Under the pieces are notes generated by a model. The model was not told the DNA's origin, made no database searches, and was given only the letters and a program-made list of their open reading frames with translations. Below, piece after piece: positions 1 to 6,942 of a stretch of 11,050 nucleotides of DNA (position 1 is the first letter of the stretch; each line of letters starts with the position of its first letter). This stretch comes from DATECU01 sp035286745 (GTDB lineage: Bacteria > Acidobacteriota > Vicinamibacteria > Fen-336). The stretch is taken from assembly GCA_035286745.1 (NCBI GenBank), contig DATECU010000323.1:1-11050 (forward strand). Reading direction: 5' to 3'. A program made the translations under genes and the position numbers.

Positions 1-25
1 TCGCCCCCCAGCCGATGGCGGTCAC
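1..25 (-). CDS. Possible start of a downstream gene, cut by the window edge
   Basis: On the minus strand the flippase stop codon lies inside the four bases GTGA, so a GTG start overlaps the TGA stop, a common arrangement for translationally coupled genes. The eight complete codons read MTAIGWGA (GTG as Met) and stay open to the edge. A GGAGG lies only 2 bases upstream of the GTG (plus-strand bases 28-32), shorter than ideal spacing. There is no ATG option in these bases. If real, this gene is co-transcribed with the flippase and probably belongs to the same glycan pathway. No function can be assigned from eight residues, and the call rests on the overlap geometry alone. Confidence 0.3.
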
Positions 26-1419
26 GCCCTCCGGGTCTGGCTAGGCGCCATCCGCGCCAAGCAGGCCAGCAGGCGGGGGATGAAGATCGCCATCGGGATC
101 GCCACCACCGTCCCGTAGGCAAGCACCGTGCTCCAGGCCAGGCCCGCCACTCCCAGGCGCCGGGCTAGCAGCACCGCCAGGGCCACCTTGACCACGGCCA
201 GCGTGGCTCCGGTCAGCAACTGGAAACGAAAAGCCTGGACGCCGTTCAGGAACATGGCGGTGGCGCTCCCCGCCGTCATCAGCACCGTGCTCACGCCCAG
301 GCCGAGCAGCAGGGCGAAGGAGGGATGGACCGCCGACCCCACCCACAGCCGGAGCAGGCTGCTGCCGAAGACCACGGCCAGGATGGAAAGGGCCAGCGAC
401 CCCAGGCCGGTGGCAACCAGAGAGCGCAGCAGCGCCTTACGCACCCAGGCCACGTCGCCCCGAGCCGCCGCCTCACCGTAGGCGGGCCAGAGCGGGGTGA
501 GTGCAATGCCGAGGGCGACCGCCACAATGGAAAAAAGACGAGCCGTCACCGCAAACTCGGTCACCGCCTGCGGCCCCAGCACCTGGGCGGCGATCAGGCT
601 GTCCGAGGAGAAGGCCACCGCACTCGCCACCTGGAGCAGGAAGAAAGCCAGGCCGGTGCGCAGCAGCCGCCGGACCTTGAGCCTGGCGACATCCCGGAAG
701 CGCGGTCGGAGCCAGCGGCGTTCGATCCCGAACAAGGAACCGCCGTTGGCGAGAGCCGCCAGCACCGGCCCGCCGGAGAAACCGAGAACCAGCCAGGGCA
801 GGCCGGCCCGGGATCCCACCGCGAGCAGCAACCCCAGGAGACCCAGCAGGCTGCCGAGGAGTGTCCACAGGTCAGAGACGAAGCCCTGTTGATAGCCGGC
901 ACGAACTCGAGCGGCGACACTCAGAGGGACGCTCAGCACCACGGCGGCGAAGAAGGCAGCCGTGGCGGGGCCGGCTTCCCGTACGGCTAACGCGTCACTT
1001 ACGCGGAAGAGGGTCTTCCAGGGAAGGAAGGGGTAGGCAGCGGCAAAGCCGAGAAGGGCCAGGGCCGCCAGGCCCAGAAGCAGGAAGACGGCCGAGGAGA
1101 CGTAGCCGCGCGCTCCTTCCGGGTCGCCGCGGCCGTGCGACTCGGCGACCGCGGTCACCAGGCCGTTGCCGATCCCGAGGTCCAGCGAGGCCAGCGCGGC
1201 CAAGAGCGAGCTGACCGCCATCCACAGGGCATAGCGTTCGGTGCCCAGGTAGCTCAGGGTGAGCGGCACCGAAATCACCAGGCTCAGGAGCGCCACGCCG
1301 CGAGCCGCCACCGAGGTGATGGCGGTGAGCGCGACCCGCCGATAGCGCTCGCGGGAACGACCTTCCCGGGTGGCGGTATCGAAAGAGCGAAGCCGCAGCA
1401 GCGACAGAAGCGAGCCCAT
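22..1419 (-). CDS. Polysaccharide flippase-like membrane protein (Wzx/MOP superfamily)
   Basis: Inner-membrane transporter, likely moving a lipid-linked oligosaccharide or related amphipathic product across the cytoplasmic membrane. From the ATG at 1419 it has 465 residues, usual for Wzx-type members of the MOP superfamily. I count about 12 hydrophobic helices spread over the whole length. The N-terminal segment has the family-like pattern YLGTERYALW followed by LDLGIGNGLV, and mid-protein ARLFSIVAVALG and LTPLWPAY resemble the second-half repeat. The start is uncertain: ATGs at 1476 and 1470 and a GTG at 1425 are in frame. The 1476 start has a better purine-rich stretch upstream but would run into the start of the divergent carbamoyltransferase, so I prefer 1419, although it has no clear Shine-Dalgarno. 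Substrate cannot be read from sequence; the neighbouring carbamoyltransferase and SGNH genes suggest a modified glycan. A MATE-type drug exporter is less likely. Confidence 0.88.
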   Translation of the reverse strand: MGSLLSLLRLRSFDTATREGRSRERYRRVALTAITSVAARGVALLSLVISVPLTLSYLGTERYALWMAVSSLLAALASLDLGIGNGLVTAVAESHGRGDPEGARGYVSSAVFLLLGLAALALLGFAAAYPFLPWKTLFRVSDALAVREAGPATAAFFAAVVLSVPLSVAARVRAGYQQGFVSDLWTLLGSLLGLLGLLLAVGSRAGLPWLVLGFSGGPVLAALANGGSLFGIERRWLRPRFRDVARLKVRRLLRTGLAFFLLQVASAVAFSSDSLIAAQVLGPQAVTEFAVTARLFSIVAVALGIALTPLWPAYGEAAARGDVAWVRKALLRSLVATGLGSLALSILAVVFGSSLLRLWVGSAVHPSFALLLGLGVSTVLMTAGSATAMFLNGVQAFRFQLLTGATLAVVKVALAVLLARRLGVAGLAWSTVLAYGTVVAIPMAIFIPRLLACLARMAPSQTRRA

Positions 1420-1448
1420 GAGCACGCCCAGTCTAAGCGCAAGGCGGC

Positions 1449-1454
1449 TACAAT
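1449..1454 (+). promoter_or_regulatory. Candidate -10 element (TACAAT) of the carbamoyltransferase operon
   Basis: TACAAT in the otherwise GC-rich 49-bp divergent spacer differs from the sigma-70 -10 consensus at one position. Transcription would begin around 1461-1463, leaving only about 6-8 bases before the ATG at 1469. This fits the lack of any Shine-Dalgarno sequence there. No convincing -35 hexamer is seen 16-18 bases upstream. Confidence 0.4.
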
Positions 1455-1468
1455 GGGCCGCCCGCGAC

Positions 1469-3232
1469 ATGAACATCCTCGGCCTCTCCGCCTACTATCA
1501 CGAGTCCGCCTGCTGCCTGCTGCAGGACGGCCGGCTGCTGGCGGCCGCGGAAGAGGAGCGCTTCTCCCGAATCAAGCATGACGCCCGGCTCCCGGTGTCG
1601 GCCTTCGCCTTCTGTTTGGAGGCCGGGGGGCTGACCGTCGCCGACCTCGATTGCGTCGCCTACTACGAGTCGCCGGTGAAGAAGCTGTCGCGACAGCTCT
1701 GGGCCGGCGAGCCGGCAGGCGCCGTCTCCGGGCAACCCTGGCTCGACGCCCGCCGACCCGAGCGTGAGATCCGCGAGGTCCTGGGCTTCGAGGGCGAAGT
1801 CCTGTGCTTCGATCACCACCAGTCCCACGCCGCCAGCGCCTTTTACTTCTCGGGCTTTGAGGAGGCCGCGGTCTTGACGGTGGACGGAGTGGGCGAGTGG
1901 GCCACCACCACCTACGGCCGGGGCGCCGGCTCGCAGCTTCAGATCTTCGAAGAGGTGGAGTTTCCCCACTCGCTGGGCTTGCTGTACAGCGCCCTCACCG
2001 CCTACCTGGGCTTTCGGGTCAACGACGGCGAGTACAAGGTGATGGGCCTGGCGCCCTACGGATCGCCGCGTTATGTGGACCAGTTGCGCCAGGTCCTGCT
2101 GAGCCGACCCGGCGGCCAGTTTCGCCTGGACCTCGGCTATTTCGATTTCCTGGGCGGGCGGCGCATGTGGAGCGACAGGCTGGCGGAGCTGCTCAAGGCT
2201 CCCCCGCGACTGCCGGAGGCCCCTCTGGAGCAGCGCCACCAAGACCTGGCCAGGAGCCTGCAGGTGGTCCTGGAAGAGACGCTGCTGGAGAAGGTGGGCT
2301 ATCTGCGGACCCGGGTGGATGCGCCTAACCTATGCATGGCCGGGGGCGTGGCGCTCAACTGCGTGGCCAACGGCCGCATCCTCCGCCAGGGCCCCTTCGA
2401 GCGGCTGTTCGTCCAGCCGGCCGCCGGCGACTCGGGAGGCTCCTTGGGGGCGGCGGCGCTGGCGCATGCCCAGCTTCTGGGCGAGCGCCCCGACCGCGGG
2501 CGCCTGAGTCACGCCTACCTCGGCCCGCGCTTTGGGGTCGAGCAGGTGGCCGAGCAGATCGGCTCGCTTGGCATTCCGGCCCTCGACTTCCGGGGCCGAG
2601 AGACGGATCTGCTGGAAGCCACCGTGGATCGTCTGGCCGCGGGCAAGGTGGTCGGCTGGTTCCAGGGCGCGATGGAATTCGGTCCTCGCGCGCTGGGGGC
2701 CAGGAGCCTCCTGGCCGACCCTCGCGACCCCGACATGCGCGAGCGGCTGAACCGCCTGGTCAAGAAGCGCGAGGCCTTCCGCCCCTTCGCCCCCAGCGTG
2801 CTTGCCTCCGAAGCCGCCCGGCACTTCGACCTCGACCACCCCTCGGAGTTCATGCTGGAGACCTGCGCCGTTCGCTCGCCCCTCTCGCTGCCCGCCATCA
2901 CCCATGTGGACGGCTCGGCGCGGCCGCAGACCGTGGATCCCGAGCGGGCTACGCGTTATGCGGCGCTGCTGGCCGCTTTCCACCGTCGCACCGGCTGCCC
3001 GCTGCTGGTCAACACCTCGTTCAACGTCAAGGGCGAGCCGATCGTGTGCACTCCTCTGGACGCCCTCACCAGCTTCGCCGAGTCGGAGATCGATAGCCTG
3101 GTGCTGGAGGACTTCCTGATCGACCGCAGCCAACTGAGCGAGACTCTGGTGCGCCTGCTCCGCTACCGCAGCCGCGCCCTCTTCGGGCGCGGCGACGGCG
3201 GCATCAGCTCGACCCTCTACACCTTCGTTTGA
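1469..3232 (+). CDS. O-carbamoyltransferase, NodU/CmcH family
   Basis: Cytosolic enzyme expected to move a carbamoyl group from carbamoyl phosphate, through a carbamoyl-adenylate, to a hydroxyl of a sugar or other small molecule. The 587 residues match the usual family length and both domains are present. N-terminal part: opening MNILGLSAYYHESACC, EEERFSRIKHD, the metal/nucleotide-site motif DHHQSH (residues 115-120), VDGVGEW (138-144), AGGVALNC (291-298) and GDSGGSLGAA (320-329). C-terminal domain: MEFGPRALGARS (402-413), an EAFRPFAPSVL segment and LVNTSFN (513-519). No key motif is missing. The start at 1469 is chosen because family members begin at this MNILGLSAYYHE motif; an upstream in-frame ATG at 1370 would add 33 unrelated residues lying antisense to the flippase. 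The next gene starts one base after the stop. NodU modifies a Nod factor, CmcH cephem and TobZ tobramycin; the acceptor here is unknown, and an envelope glycan is my inference from the flippase. Confidence 0.95.
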   Translation: MNILGLSAYYHESACCLLQDGRLLAAAEEERFSRIKHDARLPVSAFAFCLEAGGLTVADLDCVAYYESPVKKLSRQLWAGEPAGAVSGQPWLDARRPEREIREVLGFEGEVLCFDHHQSHAASAFYFSGFEEAAVLTVDGVGEWATTTYGRGAGSQLQIFEEVEFPHSLGLLYSALTAYLGFRVNDGEYKVMGLAPYGSPRYVDQLRQVLLSRPGGQFRLDLGYFDFLGGRRMWSDRLAELLKAPPRLPEAPLEQRHQDLARSLQVVLEETLLEKVGYLRTRVDAPNLCMAGGVALNCVANGRILRQGPFERLFVQPAAGDSGGSLGAAALAHAQLLGERPDRGRLSHAYLGPRFGVEQVAEQIGSLGIPALDFRGRETDLLEATVDRLAAGKVVGWFQGAMEFGPRALGARSLLADPRDPDMRERLNRLVKKREAFRPFAPSVLASEAARHFDLDHPSEFMLETCAVRSPLSLPAITHVDGSARPQTVDPERATRYAALLAAFHRRTGCPLLVNTSFNVKGEPIVCTPLDALTSFAESEIDSLVLEDFLIDRSQLSETLVRLLRYRSRALFGRGDGGISSTLYTFV

Positions 3233-3233
3233 C

Positions 3234-5357
3234 ATGAGCGACCATCCCCGCCGCCTGGCGTGCGACCAATTGGCGCGTCTTCTGGCCACCGAAGACGGGC
3301 TGCGGGCCGCCCGGCTTCGCCAACTGATCGACTTCCTGGCTCCCAAGCCGGAGAAGCCGGCGCTCCCCGGCCCGCCAGCGCCCCCGCTGCGGGCCAGGAG
3401 CCCGCGAGCCCCGGCTCCCACGCCTATCGGCCCCTGGAAGCCAGAGGGAAAGGGAGACCAGGTGGTCTGGGTGCGGGCCGAGGGTCCGGGTCTCGGCGAT
3501 CCCTGGCCCCCCCAGCCGGAGCTTCGCCCCAAGGCGCCCGGCGGCCCCTTTCGCATCGTGTTGCTGGGCGAATCGGCGGCGGCGGGCTGGTTCTATGCGC
3601 CTCAGATGACTCCGGCCGGGGTCCTCCAGGAGCAGCTTGCGCAACTGACTGGACCTAACGCTTATGAGGTCTTGAACCTGGCCAAGGTCGACCTCACCGC
3701 CGGCGAGCTGATGGCCCTGGCGACGGCGGCCGTCCAGCTCCGCCCCGACGCTCTTCTCGTCTACGCCGGCAACAACTGGCCACAGCGCTTCCGAAACCAG
3801 CCGCCTCCCGGCTTCGCCGGCTCGCTGGAGGCTGCCGCGGCCTTCCGCGCCGATGGGATGCGGGGCCTGGCCCGGCTGGCCGAGGAGGCGGGGCTCCGAG
3901 CGGGAGAAGAGGCACTGCGCCGCCTGGCGGGCGCGGCCAAGGAAGTGGGAGCTGCCGTCATTCTGGTGGTCCCCGAGGTCAATCTCGGCGCCTGGGAGCG
4001 GGCGCGACCCCCGGTGTGGCTGGCCGGCGATGGCTGCCGGCGCTGGCACACGATGCATGCCGAGGTGGTGGGTCTGCTTCGCGATGGTCGGCTCGCCGAA
4101 ACGGCCGAGGCGGCCCAGCGCATGATCGACCTCGATCAAGGCCTCTGCCCCACCTCCCATCGCCTGCTGGCGCAGGCCTGGTTGGGCTTGGGCCGTCACC
4201 GGGAGGCAGCCCAGGCCGCCCGCGCTGAGGTGGATGCCCGGGCCTGGGACAACACCCCGCAAATGCCGGGCCTCACCTCCGCGGTCCAGACGCTGCTGCG
4301 GAGCGCCGCTCGCGAGCACGGCTTTCGTTTGGTGGACCTGCCTGAGGTGTTTGCAGAGCAGGCCGAGGCACCGTTGCCGGGGCGCCGGCTCTTCCTCGAC
4401 TACTGCCACCTGAGCCTTCAGGGCATGAAGGTTTCGATGGCGGCGGTGGCCGCCGAGGTCCTGGCCATGAGTCAGGCGCCGCCAAGCGGGGCCTGGCGCG
4501 AGCTGCTGGCGAAGGTGTCCGATCCCGTAGTGCCCGCGGAGCTAGAGGCTCGCGCTCAGGTCATGGCCGCTCTCTATGGCGCCCACTGGGCCTCCCCGGC
4601 CGATGGCGGCGCGCCTGCCATCGAGGCCTGGATCGACGCCGCCCTGGCCACCGGGGGAGGCGCACGCGAGCTGATCGAGGGTTATGCGCGCAGCCGCGCG
4701 GCGCCGGTCGAGGTGCTGCTGGTCTCCGCCGAGCAGCAGCGCGTCTTTGCCCAGCCCGGCCGCGCCGAGCACCACATCTGGAGCGCCCTGACCCTCGACC
4801 CCGACGCGCTCCGCGCCATGGCCCGTGCTGGGATAGGGAACGGCGACCCCGGCGCCGCTCTGCTGCCCCACCACGGCGTCGAGGCGCGCGGCCGGGTCGA
4901 TCTACTCCAGGAGGCGCATCACTGGCGTCTCATCGATCAGCCCAAGGCCAACACCAGCGCCACCGACAACCGGCTCGCCTACTACCCCGCGCTGTGGCCG
5001 GTGGCGCGCTTCTGCCTGGTGTCTGACGCTTCGAGGGACCTGCACCTGGACCTGGTGGCCCGCCTGCCCAGCCTCGACGGACCCCGGCAGGAGGAGGTGG
5101 CGGTGGCCGTCAACGGGACCGAGGTCGCCCGCGTTCTTCTCAGCTCACGTTGGACGCGGGCCCGCCCTCTGCTTCCCCAGGCCGCGCTCCAGCCCGGAAT
5201 CAACGAGCTGGCCCTCTGCTGGCCGCTTCCCCCGGCCTCTGGCGACCTGGCGCTGGCCCGCATCGGCGAGCGTCTGGATCTCCGCATCGGTGTCGAGCTG
5301 CACCCGGTGTTTGGTGAGATCGCTCGCCTCAGAGCGGAGGCGATGAACGAGTCGTGA
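3234..5357 (+). CDS. SGNH-hydrolase-like protein with TPR-like insertion and C-terminal beta domain
   Basis: Probable cytosolic esterase or acyl-transfer enzyme of the SGNH fold; no signal peptide or membrane helix in 707 residues. SGNH blocks are visible: LLGESAAAG with candidate nucleophile S114, YAGNNW with N180/N181 as oxyanion Asn, and DYCHLS giving the D389-x-x-H392 pair. Residues 1-105 hold a short helical region and a proline-rich linker (about 36-70). Between blocks III and V, about residues 270-335, lies an amphipathic helical stretch (AEVVGLLRDGRLAETAEAAQ, then HRLLAQAWLGLGRHREAAQA) that looks like one or two TPR units. Residues about 585-690 are strand-rich, with AVNGTEVARVLL and LQPGINELALCWP, recalling a carbohydrate-binding-like beta sandwich. 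It begins one base after the carbamoyltransferase stop and has no Shine-Dalgarno, so translation probably depends on reinitiation. The SGNH call is firm on motifs; hydrolase versus transferase and the substrate are unknown. Confidence 0.82.
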   Translation: MSDHPRRLACDQLARLLATEDGLRAARLRQLIDFLAPKPEKPALPGPPAPPLRARSPRAPAPTPIGPWKPEGKGDQVVWVRAEGPGLGDPWPPQPELRPKAPGGPFRIVLLGESAAAGWFYAPQMTPAGVLQEQLAQLTGPNAYEVLNLAKVDLTAGELMALATAAVQLRPDALLVYAGNNWPQRFRNQPPPGFAGSLEAAAAFRADGMRGLARLAEEAGLRAGEEALRRLAGAAKEVGAAVILVVPEVNLGAWERARPPVWLAGDGCRRWHTMHAEVVGLLRDGRLAETAEAAQRMIDLDQGLCPTSHRLLAQAWLGLGRHREAAQAARAEVDARAWDNTPQMPGLTSAVQTLLRSAAREHGFRLVDLPEVFAEQAEAPLPGRRLFLDYCHLSLQGMKVSMAAVAAEVLAMSQAPPSGAWRELLAKVSDPVVPAELEARAQVMAALYGAHWASPADGGAPAIEAWIDAALATGGGARELIEGYARSRAAPVEVLLVSAEQQRVFAQPGRAEHHIWSALTLDPDALRAMARAGIGNGDPGAALLPHHGVEARGRVDLLQEAHHWRLIDQPKANTSATDNRLAYYPALWPVARFCLVSDASRDLHLDLVARLPSLDGPRQEEVAVAVNGTEVARVLLSSRWTRARPLLPQAALQPGINELALCWPLPPASGDLALARIGERLDLRIGVELHPVFGEIARLRAEAMNES

Positions 5358-5378
5358 GCGGGAGGGGAAATCCTCTGC
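5358..5378. other. Convergent spacer with a weak hairpin
   Basis: Only 21 bases separate the stop codons of the SGNH gene and fumC. A short GAGG/CCTC inverted repeat with a six-base loop is present but has no T-tract on either strand, so no intrinsic terminator can be supported. Transcripts from the two genes probably overlap or end by Rho. Confidence 0.4.
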
Positions 5379-6773
5379 CTAGCGACCCACCATCTTCTCG
5401 GGCCGCACCCACTCCTCGAACTGCTCGGCGGTGACGAAGCCCAGCTCGAGGGCGGTCTCCTTGAGGGTCTTGCCGCTCCGGTGGGCGGTCTTGGCGATCT
5501 TGGCGGCCTTGTCGTAGCCGATGTGGGGGTTGAGCGCCGTCACCAGCATCAGCGAGTTCCTGAGGTTGGCGTCGATGCGCTCGCGGTTGGGTTCGATGCC
5601 CACCACGCAGTGCTCGCGGAAGCTCTCGCTTCCGTCGGCGATCAGGCGGCAGCTCATCAGGAAGTTGTAGATGATGACGGGCTTGAAGACGTTCAGCTCG
5701 AAGTTGCCGCTCATGCCGCCGAGGTTCACGGCCACGTCGTTGCCCATCACCTGAGCCGCCAGCATGGTGACGGCCTCGCACTGGGTCGGGTTCACCTTGC
5801 CGGGCATGATGGAGCTGCCCGGCTCGTTCTCGGGGATCGAGATTTCGCCGATGCCACATCGGGGCCCGGAGGCCAGCCAGCGCACGTCGTTGGCGATCTT
5901 GTTGAGAGAGGCGGCCACCGTCTTGAGCGCACCGTGACCGTGGACCAGAGCGTCGTTGGCGGCCAGGCCCTCGAACTTGTTGGGTGCGGTCACGAAGGGC
6001 AGGCCGGTCAGCTCGCCGAGCTTCCGAGCCACCCGCACCGCGTACTCGGGGTGGGCGTTTAGGCCGGTGCCCACCGCGGTCCCGCCCAGGGCCAGCTCCA
6101 GAAGATGCGGGAGCGCCGCCTCCAGGTGCGCCAGGCCGTGATCCAGCTGTGCCACATAACCCGAGAACTCCTGGCCCAGGGTGAGGGGGGTGGCGTCCTG
6201 GAGGTGGGTGCGGCCGATCTTCACGATGTCCATGAAGCTCTCGGCCTTGGCGGCGAAGGCGTCCCGGAGGCCGCGGACCTTGGGGATCACCTCCTCGCGC
6301 AGAGCGCGGACCGCGGCCACGCTCATGGCGGTCGGGAACACGTCGTTCGAGGACTGGCCCTTGTTCACGTCGTCGTTGGGGTGCACCAAGCGGTTCTCGC
6401 CCCGCTCCCCGCCCAGCATCTCGGAGGCCCGGTTGGCCAGCACCTCGTTCATGTTCATGTTGCTCTGGGTGCCGCTGCCGGTCTGCCACACCACCAGCGG
6501 GAACTCGTCGTCGTGGCGGCCGGCCAGCACCTCGTCGGCGGCCCGGATGACCGCCTCCCCCTTCTTGGGGTCCAGGGTCTTGAGGTCCATGTTGACCAGG
6601 GCGGCGGCTTTCTTGACCAGCGCCAGCGCGTGAACCAGCGCCCGGGGCATGCGCTCGCCCGAGATCTTGAAGTTGCCGAGCGATCGCTCGGTCTGGGCGC
6701 CCCAGAGGCGGTCGGCGGGCACCTCGATGGGCCCGAAGGTGTCTTTCTCGGTGCGGGTCTTGGCCTGGCTCAT
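5379..6773 (-). CDS. fumC: Class II fumarate hydratase
   Basis: Iron-independent fumarase of the TCA cycle, interconverting fumarate and L-malate in the cytosol; homotetrameric in the known family. The 464 residues match the usual FumC length, with no break. Visible signatures: GSGTQSNMN near the substrate B/A-site region, THLQDATP with the conserved H190 (E. coli H188), and the superfamily loop GSSIMPGKVNP, where S320 corresponds to the catalytic base Ser318 of E. coli FumC. The N-terminal DTFGPIEVP and RLWGAQTERS are also typical of fumarase rather than aspartase or argininosuccinate lyase. The ATG at 6773 is supported by GAGGAG at 6782-6787, 8 bases away. It is a single gene, convergent with the glycan module and divergent from the LecA-like gene, with no sign of shared function. 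Aspartate ammonia-lyase is the main alternative and is unlikely given the fumarase-type HLQDATP and GSGTQSNMN. Confidence 0.97.
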   Translation of the reverse strand: MSQAKTRTEKDTFGPIEVPADRLWGAQTERSLGNFKISGERMPRALVHALALVKKAAALVNMDLKTLDPKKGEAVIRAADEVLAGRHDDEFPLVVWQTGSGTQSNMNMNEVLANRASEMLGGERGENRLVHPNDDVNKGQSSNDVFPTAMSVAAVRALREEVIPKVRGLRDAFAAKAESFMDIVKIGRTHLQDATPLTLGQEFSGYVAQLDHGLAHLEAALPHLLELALGGTAVGTGLNAHPEYAVRVARKLGELTGLPFVTAPNKFEGLAANDALVHGHGALKTVAASLNKIANDVRWLASGPRCGIGEISIPENEPGSSIMPGKVNPTQCEAVTMLAAQVMGNDVAVNLGGMSGNFELNVFKPVIIYNFLMSCRLIADGSESFREHCVVGIEPNRERIDANLRNSLMLVTALNPHIGYDKAAKIAKTAHRSGKTLKETALELGFVTAEQFEEWVRPEKMVGR

Positions 6774-6781
6774 CCTCAGTT

Positions 6782-6787
6782 CTCCTC
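6782..6787 (-). promoter_or_regulatory. Ribosome binding site of fumC
   Basis: GAGGAG on the minus strand, 8 bases from the ATG at 6773. It decides the 464-residue start over alternatives. Confidence 0.75.
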
Positions 6788-6843
6788 ACTGGGTGCGGGC
6801 AGGGCCGGCCGCCTCCGGGGACGGCTCGCGGCCTCGCCGCAGC

Positions 6844-6849
6844 ATTTTA
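6844..6849 (-). promoter_or_regulatory. Candidate -10 element (TAAAAT) for fumC
   Basis: TAAAAT on the minus strand is one base from TATAAT and lies in a rare AT patch of the 169-bp divergent spacer. Transcription would begin near 6837, giving a leader of about 64 bases. The expected -35 position reads GGCCAT, which is a poor match, so an activator or a different sigma factor may be involved if this is real. Confidence 0.35.
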
Positions 6850-6856
6850 CCCGCGC

Positions 6857-6886
6857 TTCACCTGAGATGGCCTTTCGCGCTACCCT
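6857..6886 (+). promoter_or_regulatory. Weak candidate promoter for the LecA-like gene
   Basis: TTCACC (6857-6862) and TACCCT (6881-6886) are spaced by 18 bases and would start transcription near 6893, about 50 bases before the ATG at 6943. Both hexamers are partial matches to sigma-70 boxes. The site overlaps the region just upstream of the fumC -10, so the two promoters would be close and face opposite ways. Confidence 0.25.
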
Positions 6887-6928
6887 TGGTTGGAAAGGCC
6901 CCGTCGCTCGAGCAGGACGGAGGCACCC

Positions 6929-6933
6929 GGAGG
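6929..6933 (+). promoter_or_regulatory. Ribosome binding site of the LecA-like gene
   Basis: GGAGG ends 9 bases before the ATG at 6943. It selects this start over the upstream in-frame ATG at 6649, which lies inside fumC antisense sequence and would bury the signal peptide. Confidence 0.7.
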
Positions 6934-6942
6934 CTTCGCATA

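Noticed and set aside
1370..1468. Upstream extension of the carbamoyltransferase to an ATG at 1370
   Set aside because: The added 33 residues are Arg/Ser-rich, antisense to the flippase, and precede the conserved family N-terminus MNILGLSAYYHE.
2330..4409. Two long minus-strand frames (2330-3556 and 3204-4409) antisense to the carbamoyltransferase and SGNH genes
   Set aside because: Both are low-complexity shadows of well-supported genes on the plus strand, and no ribosome binding site or domain supports them.
3234..5357. Reading the SGNH protein as a secreted GDSL lipase or autotransporter
   Set aside because: The N-terminus has no hydrophobic signal segment and the C-terminal domain is not an outer-membrane barrel.
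5358..5378. Bidirectional intrinsic terminator between the SGNH gene and fumC
   Set aside because: The stem is only 4 bp with no T-run on either strand.
5329..6789. A 486-codon open frame on the minus strand overlapping fumC in another phase
   Set aside because: Its product is Arg/Pro/Gly-rich with no family resemblance, whereas the overlapping frame is an intact class II fumarase with all signatures.
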